From contig JARWBI010000016.1 in the NCBI GenBank assembly GCA_029846755.1, forward strand, positions 1 to 52,740: a stretch of DNA of 52,740 nt, given 5' to 3'. Position 1 is the first letter of the stretch. Each line of letters starts with the position of its first letter. Positions 7,958-15,104 of the stretch are shown piece by piece. The DNA comes from Falsirhodobacter flavus. Lineage in GTDB: Bacteria; Pseudomonadota; Alphaproteobacteria; Rhodobacterales; Rhodobacteraceae. The notes beneath the pieces are model-generated. The model saw only the letters and a list, made by a program, of their open reading frames with translations, did no database searches and was not told the origin of the DNA. The position numbers and the translations under genes are program-made.

Positions 7958-8542
7958 ATGAGCATCAACCTCACGCTGGGGCACACCCAGCTGATCCGAA
8001 ACGAATGCGCGCTGCGCGGGCTGACCCGGCAGCAGACGGCTTATGTGCTGGCGACCGCGCTGTGGGAAACCAACCGGACCATGCTACCAGTTGAGGAAGC
8101 CTATTACCTCGGCGCAAAGGCTGAAGCCTATCGCCGCAAGCTGAAATACTGGCCTTGGCACGGGCGTGGTTTCGTGCAGTTGACGTGGCTCGATAACTAT
8201 CTCCGAGCCGGGAAAGAGTTGGACGTTGACCTGACAACCGACCCGGCGGCGGCCATGAAGCCGGACGTCGCCGCCCGGATCCTCGTGCTCGGAATGGAGC
8301 GGGGCTGGTTCACCGGAAAGAAGCTGGCCGACTTCATCGGGACCACCGTCGATTACCGCGGGGCGCGGCGGATCGTGAACGGCACCGACAGGGCAGACGA
8401 AATCGCCTCTCTGGCCCGCCAGTATGAGACGGCGCTGGCCGTCCAGCCGGATCCTGTCCGACCGCCAAGGCCCGCCCCTGCGCAAAGCATCTGGATCACC
8501 CTTGGGCAGCTGTTCGCCCGTATCTTCACGAAAGGAGCCTAA
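7958..8542 (+). CDS. Endolysin, GH19 chitinase-like/lysozyme-like fold
   Basis: The 194-residue protein would cut host peptidoglycan at the end of the lytic cycle. Features include ALWETNRT with the putative catalytic Glu37, the substrate-cleft motif GRGFVQLTW at residues 69-77, and IVNGTDRADEIA near 145-156, all typical of GH19-like phage lysozymes. A Pro-rich hinge (PVRPPRPAP) near residues 169-177 precedes a hydrophobic C-terminal helix (IWITLGQLFARIF), perhaps a membrane anchor. Start 7958 has GAGG upstream; a longer frame from 7892 would translate the terminator hairpin and is unlikely. It is followed two bases later by the holin-like gene, making a lysis operon. No N-terminal signal is seen. 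Confidence 0.85.
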   Translation: MSINLTLGHTQLIRNECALRGLTRQQTAYVLATALWETNRTMLPVEEAYYLGAKAEAYRRKLKYWPWHGRGFVQLTWLDNYLRAGKELDVDLTTDPAAAMKPDVAARILVLGMERGWFTGKKLADFIGTTVDYRGARRIVNGTDRADEIASLARQYETALAVQPDPVRPPRPAPAQSIWITLGQLFARIFTKGA

Positions 8543-8543
8543 C

Positions 8544-8756
8544 ATGGCACTCGCAAAGCAGAAGTCGGCTGCACCGACGAACAAGCTGGCCGTCGGCACG
8601 ATCAGCGCCGCCGTCATCACGCAGGCATGGGCGGAGGTCTTCGCCGACATCGCGCCGCAGATTGCGGGGCCGGGCGTCTCCACGCTGGCTGGCATCCTGA
8701 TCGCCATGGCTATCGGTTACTTCGTGCCAGATCGGCCCAACTCGCAGGTGTCGTGA
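8544..8756 (+). CDS. Holin-like small membrane protein
   Basis: The 70-residue protein has a strong AAGGAG site at 8532-8537. After a charged N-terminus it shows two hydrophobic segments (VGTISAAVITQAWAEVF and STLAGILIAMAIGYFV) and a short polar tail. Size, topology and location between endolysin and spanin genes fit a two-helix holin that opens the inner membrane to release endolysin. Its TGA overlaps the next ATG (TGATG). Function is inferred from context; holins share little sequence. Confidence 0.65.
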   Translation: MALAKQKSAAPTNKLAVGTISAAVITQAWAEVFADIAPQIAGPGVSTLAGILIAMAIGYFVPDRPNSQVS

Positions 8757-8980
8757 TGCTGGGCGGGCTGGAGACGCTGCTGGGCGGCGCGGCGCTGGCA
8801 CTGGTCGGCGTCTTGGTGGGCTACCTGCGGGGCAGGTCGGCGGGCCAAAAGCAAGAACAGGGCAAGGCCGCCCAGGGCTATGCCGAAACAAGGAGGAAGG
8901 CCGATGAGGCGAATATTGTTGGCGATGATCCCGCTGTCGCTCGTGATTTCTTGCGCACCCGCGATACGAACGTCCGGTGA
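8756..8980 (+). CDS. Inner-membrane spanin-like protein (Rz-like)
   Basis: The 74-residue product has an N-terminal membrane helix (about residues 5-24, LLGGAALALVGVLVGYL) followed by a charged helical region rich in Lys, Gln and Glu. This is the topology of i-spanins, which act with an outer-membrane lipoprotein to disrupt the outer membrane after peptidoglycan is cut. It overlaps the holin stop by one base, and most of its last third is read in a second frame as the lipoprotein gene at 8904, the classic Rz/Rz1 arrangement. It is shorter than lambda Rz. Confidence 0.65.
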   Translation: MLGGLETLLGGAALALVGVLVGYLRGRSAGQKQEQGKAAQGYAETRRKADEANIVGDDPAVARDFLRTRDTNVR

Positions 8981-9152
8981 CGCGATCTGCGATGCGACCC
9001 GCGCGGACCGGGCGGCACATGCAGCGGCGCTGGCAGATGAGGGCAGCGATCGCGTGGTTCTCACGGGTCAGGCGCTGATCGCTAGGATCGACGCGGGGTG
9101 CGACAAAGACCGGCGACAAGCAGACCCAATAATCAAGTACCTTCACTCTTGA
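8904..9152 (+). CDS. Outer-membrane spanin-like lipoprotein (Rz1-like), out-of-frame overlap
   Basis: The start at 8904 is set by AGGAGGA at 8891-8897. The 82-residue product begins MRRILLAMIPLSLVISC: a positively charged, hydrophobic signal with lipobox V-I-S-C, so Cys17 would be lipidated. The mature part is ~66 residues, Ala-rich, with two more cysteines and a pattern (ALADEGSDRVVLTG) that I recall from many Rhodobacteraceae prophages. It overlaps the i-spanin-like gene by 77 bases in another frame. A lipoprotein directly after holin and i-spanin supports an o-spanin role, although the mature protein is not Pro-rich like lambda Rz1. Confidence 0.7.
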   Translation: MRRILLAMIPLSLVISCAPAIRTSGDAICDATRADRAAHAAALADEGSDRVVLTGQALIARIDAGCDKDRRQADPIIKYLHS

Positions 9153-9264
9153 TCCAGCTTGGCTTGAATTCCCGCTAAGCCGGCGAACTTGTGCCACCGT
9201 CGATCATCTCATAGATGTCTTCGTGGACTTCAAGATAATCCACAGCTTGTGCGGGGATAGGAAT

Positions 9265-10224
9265 TTGACCGTAGACTACCTTTTCGTCGGCTTCAGTGTA
9301 ACTGAGCAAGGTGAGGGCTACTTCCCCGCAGCGAGAAAGCGACTGGAAGAGCGGGGTGACAGCTGCGATGTCGTGTCGATTGGCGGCGCAACATTCCAAG
9401 AGCTAGCCCATCTGTCAGAGCTTATCAATTTCGACGCAAAGTATGTTATTTTTGAAGTATCGACTTGTCGAAGGCTGAATAAAGAGCGAAGCGTCGAAGA
9501 TTATTTGAGTTTCTTGTGTCACAGGGCGGCTCGAGCAGGTGCAATCCCTTGTTTCTTTAATATACCAAGGTCTGGATATATTAAGCCAGACGATGATCTG
9601 GACTATAAATTCTGGAATTTTGCGAGAAAGCATGGGTTTCCATACTATTCTATGTATCAGGAGATGAGCCGAATAGATCGATTGGGAGTTCTGTCAACGT
9701 ACCTTCGGGACGGGACCCATACGACCGCAACTGGTTCGGAATTATATGCTGATCATGCGGTTAAATTCATAGACGGGCTTCGTAACACTTATGGCTGTTC
9801 CGGTTTCGAGTTCCATCCTGTCGATGGAAAATGGCCTGTGATCATCGAAGTTAATGACATTCTTCTGGATGTTGAAGTGGAATCCTTTTCGAGAAAAGGT
9901 CTGAGCTTGCCAGTGATAAGCATTCCGGAAGGAAATGCCGTGGATTTTAGGATTCCGCGCGACTGCGCTATAGAATCTATTGCTGTTATTCTAGGGCCAA
10001 AGACGGGGGATTTCGAAATCCGTGGGCATTCCGAACCGGAGGTAATACGCGCTTATGACAAAGACTGCCACTATAGACGTATAGCATTTATACGCTGCCC
10101 GCCTAATGATGGGTTAATATCTATAAGGCAGTTGCAGGGCAGGCCGGACATTGAGTTGACAAAGCAGAACCCCGACCACGGCCCTCGGTTGGGACAAGTG
10201 GCTGGGTTTTTGACTTTTCAATAA
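9265..10224 (+). CDS. SGNH-hydrolase-like protein, AT-rich prophage cargo
   Basis: The TTG at 9265 is the proposed start (319 residues, GGGG eight bases upstream), since homology-like sequence begins right after it (VDYLFVGFSVTEQGEGY); GTG at 9223 is an alternative. The N-terminal strand followed by G-F-S-V-T is an SGNH block I, and DGTHTTATGSELYADH near residue 150 is the block V Asp/His pair. The C-terminal ~130 residues are a separate beta-rich domain. Such proteins often add or remove acyl groups on polysaccharides. Codon use and base composition are clearly more AT-rich than the phage genes to the left, indicating separate acquisition. It converges on the glycosyltransferase gene. Confidence 0.65.
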   Translation: MTVDYLFVGFSVTEQGEGYFPAARKRLEERGDSCDVVSIGGATFQELAHLSELINFDAKYVIFEVSTCRRLNKERSVEDYLSFLCHRAARAGAIPCFFNIPRSGYIKPDDDLDYKFWNFARKHGFPYYSMYQEMSRIDRLGVLSTYLRDGTHTTATGSELYADHAVKFIDGLRNTYGCSGFEFHPVDGKWPVIIEVNDILLDVEVESFSRKGLSLPVISIPEGNAVDFRIPRDCAIESIAVILGPKTGDFEIRGHSEPEVIRAYDKDCHYRRIAFIRCPPNDGLISIRQLQGRPDIELTKQNPDHGPRLGQVAGFLTFQ

Positions 10225-10236
10225 GGAATGCGCAGG

Positions 10237-10263
10237 AAAAAAGGGCCAGTTGTCTACTGGCCC
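10237..10263 (-). terminator. Intrinsic terminator of the glycosyltransferase gene
   Basis: GGGCCAGT at 10243-10250 pairs with ACTGGCCC at 10256-10263 around a five-base loop, and the minus strand then reads six Ts (10242-10237). It lies 30 bases after the glycosyltransferase stop and also just past the convergent SGNH gene. Confidence 0.85.
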
Positions 10264-10292
10264 TAATCGTATTACATCATCACGAGAATTTC

Positions 10293-12980
10293 TCAGCCTG
10301 CCCGAGTAGCATAAACTCTGCCCTCGTTGATCCGGCTTTGCACGTTTGCATCACTCGTGTCGTTATTCCATGTAGATGAATGGGCGTCGTTAGCGATGTG
10401 AGTGGTTAGATCGGGGAGAATTATATTGATTCTCTTCTGCACGCTGAGCGAATTCGGAGATTCTTTCCATAGCCAAAGATCGAAATGGCTTCCTCTAACC
10501 GGACCCGGGTTCCCGCGCCGCATTCCGTCCGAGAACCACCAAGTCAACGGGGTTATGCTTTTAAATGTTCGAGGGCGGCCCATGAAGTTCTTACCGTCTA
10601 TTGAGTCGCTGTATATAATCGTCCTGTCATCAAGTGTGCCGACCGCAAACCCGGGGTGAACTTCTGTATGGAAGCCGCTGACCAGCCCGAGAATACTCGG
10701 TGACGCTCGCTCTGCTGTGTCCACCATCGTGCTGAAATAACGATCAGGCTCGAGAATTAGGCAGTCGTCCTGGATATAGCACAGATAGTCCGCCGGGCTT
10801 TCGTGGCGGGACACGTAGTTATCATGTAAGTCTCGAATGCTATTCCACGTGAACGGCAAACCGGATCGATCTTTGGTAAACAGGACCACGTCCAAAGCGT
10901 CTTTATACTCACGCATTATTGTGGCTGTATCTTCGTCCAGTCCGTCGACGGCGAGGAATAACCGGTGTTTATAAGGGGACCTTTCAATGGCTTGGACGAG
11001 GGCGGGGAGGCTCCTTGCAAGGTGGTCCGGTCGCCTAGAGGTAGTCATAATTACATCGACGGACTTCGCTTGAGGCAATAGATCCCGGTGCTGCTGGCTG
11101 CCGAACATCAATTGGTAGGCCCCCGCGCTTCCGCTCTTCTGGTCCACCTCGTGGGCAGCTTCGATCCGAAGGCGCTGTGATTTGTTACGGATGCCGCTGG
11201 CGTGTACCAACCCGCGCAGAACATTCCTCATAACAATCTTGCGCGCCTTCAGTTCGTTCTTCCTGGCGATCAACCCCGGCCGCATCTCGGAAAGTGTTTT
11301 ATGATCGAGCCTTTCAAAGAGGGCGAGTATGTCTGCCGACGAAGTTCGATATACGGGTGTTTTCTCTTTCCACCCGTATTGCTCACAACCGATGAAGAGC
11401 GCCGACATCTCATCGGCGACATCTCGCATGGGATGACCATCAAGTACCGCAGGCAAGACCTCAAATGCCCAAGCTTCCAGAATGGATAGACCGTTGCCTT
11501 CGCATTCATTTGGAATGATGCTAACATCTGCCAAACTGTGTAATTCAGCTATGACTTCGCTTTCGACCGGGTAATCGATTATCGTTCGAACTGACTTGCA
11601 CGAAACCAGTTTGTCCTTGACCTCTGGCGGCAGAGTCGAACGAAACTTGAGATCAAAGATCAGATTGTCGCCAGCGTAAGATGTTATAGCCTCAACAACC
11701 GCCTCCGGGCTCTTTCGTGAATTCAGGCTGTAGTCATTTCCGATATATAGAACATTTATCTTGCCCGCATGATGGTCGACAGATGTCGATTTAATCCCTT
11801 CTACTTGAGGTTCAATTGCAGACGGCCAAGGTAGATAGATTACTTTCTGTGATGGAAAAGTTTCTTCTAATAATTCCTTTCTGTAACTGACCGGAGCCAG
11901 GATCACATCCGCATTCGTTCTAGCCAATCCCAAGAAGGTGTCACTGAGCCAGTCCAAATTGACGTAGAAAACTTTGAATGAGCCTTCGAATCCCCTGTCA
12001 AATGCAACAAAGCGCTCGAAATACAGGACCATCTTTGGCGAATCAATATCTCGAGGCTCGATCCAGTGCTCTAGTTCTGGGTGCTCGATCTTCGGGGCGA
12101 CGTGGTAGGAGATATGGTATTTAACCTTTTCTGCTTTGAGAATTGCCGTTACCTGTTCGAGCTGCGTTGTGAGGCCGCAAACCGCGATAGGGCACCACAA
12201 TAGAACCGAATCCTCCTGCTTGCGGCGCGGAAATTTAGAACTCGTGGATCGCGATATTTTCATGTCGACGAATTTATCGTAACCGCTCTCGATGAGAGCG
12301 GATACACCTGTCGATGTCCCGATCTCAGTAAGTACGCGTACACCTTCGCCTCGAGCCACATTGACGTGCTCGGGGATTACATAAGTAAATCCGAGATTGG
12401 TGCTTCCAAAGTCCCTCTCGGTGAGATGATCGCGATGCTCTGAAGCGAGGATTGGTGGGGATCTGTGATCTCCAACTTCGACAATGACGGTCTGCGATTT
12501 TTGCGTGTCACCGTTGTCGGAAAGCCAACCACTAATGCGGCGGGAAGCGAAAGCGCCGACCCAACCGGTAAATGTCCTATCCTCCGCGACGATTTCTGCT
12601 GCTGGAATGTAAGATCCATTCGCCGCCTGACTCGGAGCTGGCCCTTCGTATCCGACAAGTTCATAAAGCGTCTTGCGTGCCAATACTTCACCACTTGGAA
12701 TGGCGGTAATCGTCACTGGCGTCTCTGAAGAGAGAATCTTCGATGATGCCGGAAGTGTGAATGAGAAGCCATACTTTCCATCCCCGAGGCCCTTTTGCTC
12801 GAGATGCTCGCGATATTCGTTAGCAGCAATGATCGTACTCTTCACGTCGCCCACGGATACCTGAATATCATATCGCTGCTCCGTTGCAGCCGAGTTCATC
12901 ACCCAGCCCCGGATGTTCTTGTTCGAGTAAAAGCCGATCCAGCCTTTGATTTTTCCGCTGCTAAATTTGCTGTTCTTCAT
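10293..12980 (-). CDS. Multidomain protein: two tandem beta-sandwich repeats, a GT-B and a GT-A glycosyltransferase
   Basis: The 895-residue protein has four parts. Residues ~10-115 and ~135-240 are a tandem duplication, each opening with GW(I/V)G-x5-(N/R)-x-I-x-GW(V/L) and ending in a (Y/F)GF(S/T)-like strand. Residues ~258-640 resemble a group 1 (GT-B) transferase, with NVLYIGNDY near 423 and a donor-site-like stretch NECEGNGLSILEAW near 505. Residues ~675-895 resemble a GT-A transferase, with VDVIMTTSRRPDHLARSL near 677 and a DxD-like YIQDDCLI near 765. It probably builds or modifies a surface glycan from nucleotide sugars in the cytoplasm. There is no signal peptide. Transcription runs against the late genes, and it is AT-rich, so lysogenic expression as a conversion gene is likely. 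Confidence 0.75.
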   Translation of the reverse strand: MKNSKFSSGKIKGWIGFYSNKNIRGWVMNSAATEQRYDIQVSVGDVKSTIIAANEYREHLEQKGLGDGKYGFSFTLPASSKILSSETPVTITAIPSGEVLARKTLYELVGYEGPAPSQAANGSYIPAAEIVAEDRTFTGWVGAFASRRISGWLSDNGDTQKSQTVIVEVGDHRSPPILASEHRDHLTERDFGSTNLGFTYVIPEHVNVARGEGVRVLTEIGTSTGVSALIESGYDKFVDMKISRSTSSKFPRRKQEDSVLLWCPIAVCGLTTQLEQVTAILKAEKVKYHISYHVAPKIEHPELEHWIEPRDIDSPKMVLYFERFVAFDRGFEGSFKVFYVNLDWLSDTFLGLARTNADVILAPVSYRKELLEETFPSQKVIYLPWPSAIEPQVEGIKSTSVDHHAGKINVLYIGNDYSLNSRKSPEAVVEAITSYAGDNLIFDLKFRSTLPPEVKDKLVSCKSVRTIIDYPVESEVIAELHSLADVSIIPNECEGNGLSILEAWAFEVLPAVLDGHPMRDVADEMSALFIGCEQYGWKEKTPVYRTSSADILALFERLDHKTLSEMRPGLIARKNELKARKIVMRNVLRGLVHASGIRNKSQRLRIEAAHEVDQKSGSAGAYQLMFGSQQHRDLLPQAKSVDVIMTTSRRPDHLARSLPALVQAIERSPYKHRLFLAVDGLDEDTATIMREYKDALDVVLFTKDRSGLPFTWNSIRDLHDNYVSRHESPADYLCYIQDDCLILEPDRYFSTMVDTAERASPSILGLVSGFHTEVHPGFAVGTLDDRTIIYSDSIDGKNFMGRPRTFKSITPLTWWFSDGMRRGNPGPVRGSHFDLWLWKESPNSLSVQKRINIILPDLTTHIANDAHSSTWNNDTSDANVQSRINEGRVYATRAG

Positions 12981-13647
12981 ATGAAACGTCCGTGGGTTGT
13001 AAGATGGCTTGTGCGTCCACCGCGCGGTTCTCGATTGGCTCTCGCCTCGTGCTTTCCACGACCTTGACCATACGCGCCTTGCGTGTGCTCAAGGGGCGAG
13101 GAACTTTCGCCCATCGGCCAGCGTAAGAGCCGGAATTCAGGGTGTTAAGCCGAAGAGGTCGAAGTAGCTTTATCCGCATTGCCTGTTAACAGCCGTCATC
13201 GCAAGCAATTTTCTGCAACTGCAAGGAGCTATTCTGCGATGCTGTTCTTCAAGCGCCACTGGGACATAGATTGACTTGCATTATGCAAAAATTTCGCGCG
13301 AAAACTTGCATCTTGGGAGATCCCAAGCCTTCCCATCAGCTGAACCGATTAGTCGGCATTTATAGTTAGTGCCTGAACCCCCCGTTGCCGGGGCGTCGGT
13401 TCTCCTCCGAGACTGCCGTCTTCAAGAATGATCTGAACGGGGTAGGATGGTTCTACGTGGAGACAGTTGACCGCCGTCGTCAGCGCCCAGACGGGTCCTC
13501 GACGCGCTTGGCTTGCTCGCTAAACGACAACGAAGCGTTCCCCGGTTCACCGAACCCATATGAACCGGAACAGCATTCGAACATGGCGGAAATCGCCAAA
13601 TAAAAAGCGTTCGTTGCAACAGGATTCAATAGGTTGCGTCAGGCTGG
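12981..13647. other. Intergenic DNA between the cargo gene and the attachment site
   Basis: I see no supported gene in these ~670 bases. The interval is AT-richer near the glycosyltransferase start (promoter region of that gene expected around 12990-13100, no clear -35/-10) and includes a short open frame at 13385-13603 without a ribosome site or recognisable sequence. It may be the remnant of the phage's attachment-proximal end. Confidence 0.5.
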
Positions 13648-13697
13648 CTTCGTTCACATCGAAGATGTCGGGGGTTCAAATCCCTCATCGCCCACCA
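13648..13697 (+). other. Prophage attachment site: 3' part of tRNA-Val(CAC)
   Basis: The sequence folds as the 3' two-thirds of a tRNA: anticodon arm CTTCG-TTCACAT-CGAAG (anticodon CAC), variable loop ATGTC, T arm GGGGG-TTCAAAT-CCCTC, acceptor strand ATCGCCC, discriminator A and encoded CCA. The D arm and 5' acceptor strand (expected GGGCGAT) are absent upstream. This is what integration into the 3' end of a tRNA gene leaves at the distal phage border. The intact tRNA-Val should lie at the other end, left of this window. Confidence 0.85.
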
Positions 13698-13812
13698 TCC
13701 CGACCACATTTCAGCCCCGCAAGGGTGGCCCGGACGGTTTCCAACTGAGGGGCGAAAAAGCTGAAAACAATACACATGCGAACCAATCCGGGCCGTCCGC
13801 GTTGGCATTATT

Positions 13813-13834
13813 GGCGCGGGAAAACTGCCGCGCC
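13813..13834. repeat. Inverted repeat between attachment site and glycerophosphodiesterase
   Basis: GGCGCGG (13813-13819) pairs with CCGCGCC (13828-13834) around an eight-base loop. It has no T-run on either side. It may add to transcription termination from the gene to the right. Confidence 0.4.
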
Positions 13835-13866
13835 AAGTTGCTTGTTCAGACATGGCTAATGGGACA

Positions 13867-13886
13867 GGTCCGCCCGAAGGCGGACC
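13867..13886 (-). terminator. Hairpin after the glycerophosphodiesterase gene
   Basis: GGTCCGCC and GGCGGACC form a perfect eight-pair stem with a CGAA/TTCG tetraloop, eight bases past the stop. The following T-run is weak, so this is a probable but not ideal terminator. Confidence 0.6.
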
Positions 13887-13893
13887 TAGGAAT

Positions 13894-14955
13894 TCAATGT
13901 TTCCTGCGACGGGCCACGCCGCCAAGGACCACCAGACCGCCCAGAAGCAGCGGCAGCGCAGCCGGAACCGGGACCGGGGCCGGGACCTGCGAATCGACCA
14001 CTGCACGGGCATAGTCGGGATTGTCCGTAATGATCCCGTCCACGCCGATGTCGATCAGCGGCTGGATCTGCGCAAAGGCTTCCTCTTGGCTGGTCGGGCG
14101 CAGCGTCCAGACGTTGACGCCCAGACCCAACTCATGCGCCGCTGAAACGAAATCGGCGCCCAAGAGGTCGTTGATATGCACGGCGACGCTGTCGACATAG
14201 GCGGACAGGTCCAGCAAGCTCAGGAAAGTCCCCGCCCAGTCCACGCCATATTCGCCATCGACGAAACCGGGCGAGCCCAGTTGCGAGACGCCCGCGTCGA
14301 TGCTGAACTCATCCGCCAGCGCCGCAAGTTCGGCGGTGTTCTGGAACGAGAAAGCCTGAAGGATCACGTTGTCCTCGGCATCGGTGAAGCCCTTGGCCAC
14401 CAGCGTTTCGGCGATATGGCGGTTCATGTCGGGGCGATACTGCGCTTCCTTCGCCTCGACCACGATGCCGACATCCGTGCCGTTGGCGTCGTTATAGGCG
14501 GTCACGTTGTCAAGGAACTCGGCAAAGGTCGTGATGCGGTAGGGGTCCGGGTGCGCGGGCGTGAAGCCTGGATAGGTCCAATCCGCCGGGCCCGTGGGCT
14601 GGGCGGTCAGGGTCTGGATCTCGGCCGCGGTGAAGTCGGCGACGGCATAGCCACCGTTGCGGGGGGCGAACAGCTCTGCCACATTGGTGGTCCGATCCAG
14701 GGTCGCGTCATGCATGATGATCCCGACGCCATCGGCGGTCATCATCACATCCGTCTCGATATATTCCGAGCCTTGGGCCGCACCCAGCTCGTAGGCGCCA
14801 GTGGAATTTTCGGGCAGGTAGGCGGCAGCTCCGCGATGCGCGATCACGACCGGGGCTTCGCCCGACAGGGTGTTCACGGTGGCTGACTGGGCGAAAGGGG
14901 CCGAAAGCGCAAGCGCCATCAACGCTCCGCCCGCGACATGCGGCAGGTGCTTCAT
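13894..14955 (-). CDS. Secreted glycerophosphodiester phosphodiesterase with VPLPA-CTERM-like sorting tail
   Basis: The 353-residue protein hydrolyses glycerophosphodiesters to glycerol 3-phosphate and an alcohol. An N-terminal signal peptide (ALMALALSAPFAQSA, about 11-25) is followed by the GDPD motifs: HRGAAAYLPENS with the catalytic His and Glu, then ETDV and MHD for metal binding and catalysis. The last ~28 residues are VPVPAALPLLLGGLVV, a helix and a basic RRRKH tail, matching the VPLPA-CTERM signal processed by exosortases of the XrtD type. The enzyme is therefore probably exported and anchored or sorted at the surface. AAGGA lies nine bases before the ATG. A Pho-box-like repeat upstream suggests induction by phosphate starvation. 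Confidence 0.88.
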   Translation of the reverse strand: MKHLPHVAGGALMALALSAPFAQSATVNTLSGEAPVVIAHRGAAAYLPENSTGAYELGAAQGSEYIETDVMMTADGVGIIMHDATLDRTTNVAELFAPRNGGYAVADFTAAEIQTLTAQPTGPADWTYPGFTPAHPDPYRITTFAEFLDNVTAYNDANGTDVGIVVEAKEAQYRPDMNRHIAETLVAKGFTDAEDNVILQAFSFQNTAELAALADEFSIDAGVSQLGSPGFVDGEYGVDWAGTFLSLLDLSAYVDSVAVHINDLLGADFVSAAHELGLGVNVWTLRPTSQEEAFAQIQPLIDIGVDGIITDNPDYARAVVDSQVPAPVPVPAALPLLLGGLVVLGGVARRRKH

Positions 14956-15020
14956 GGTGAAATCCTTCGATATCCGTCAGTTGTGGAGCTTTGCTCCCGT
15001 AACGGGCCTAAGTCGCCCGT

Positions 15021-15038
15021 ATGACGGTCGGATGACGC
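15021..15038 (-). promoter_or_regulatory. Pho-box-like direct repeat upstream of the glycerophosphodiesterase
   Basis: On the minus strand the sequence reads GCGTCAT-CCGA-CCGTCAT. This is a 7-4-7 direct repeat with an 11-base period, like the PhoB consensus (CTGTCAT-N4-CTGTCAT). It lies 66 bases upstream of the ATG, a normal place for an activated promoter, and the target is a phosphate-scavenging enzyme. Confidence 0.6.
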
Positions 15039-15071
15039 ACATGTTAAGAATTGATTAACCTTGCCCCGCGA

Positions 15072-15098
15072 AAGAAAAAGCCCGCCTTTCGGCGGGCT
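15072..15098 (-). terminator. Intrinsic terminator of gltA
   Basis: On the minus strand AGCCCGCC-GAAA-GGCGGGCT is followed by TTTTCTTTC, seven bases past the gltA stop. It is a standard strong terminator. Confidence 0.9.
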
Positions 15099-15104
15099 TC
15101 AATA

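Larger units (their letters stand above)
1..13697. mobile_element. Right-hand part of an integrated, probably defective prophage
   Basis: The stretch contains a tail tube gene, baseplate/fibre-like genes, an endolysin-holin-spanin cassette and cargo genes, and ends at a tRNA-Val 3' fragment that makes a plausible attachment site (13648-13697). The left end, integrase, packaging and head genes would lie outside the window. No long tape-measure gene follows the tube gene, and the beta-helix gene is frameshifted, so a functional virion is doubtful. Genes up to about 9150 share the high GC of the host; from about 9160 to 13350 the DNA is visibly richer in A and T. Confidence 0.9.

Noticed and set aside
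13385-13603. 72-codon frame before the attachment site
   Set aside because: It lacks a ribosome site and any recognisable sequence.
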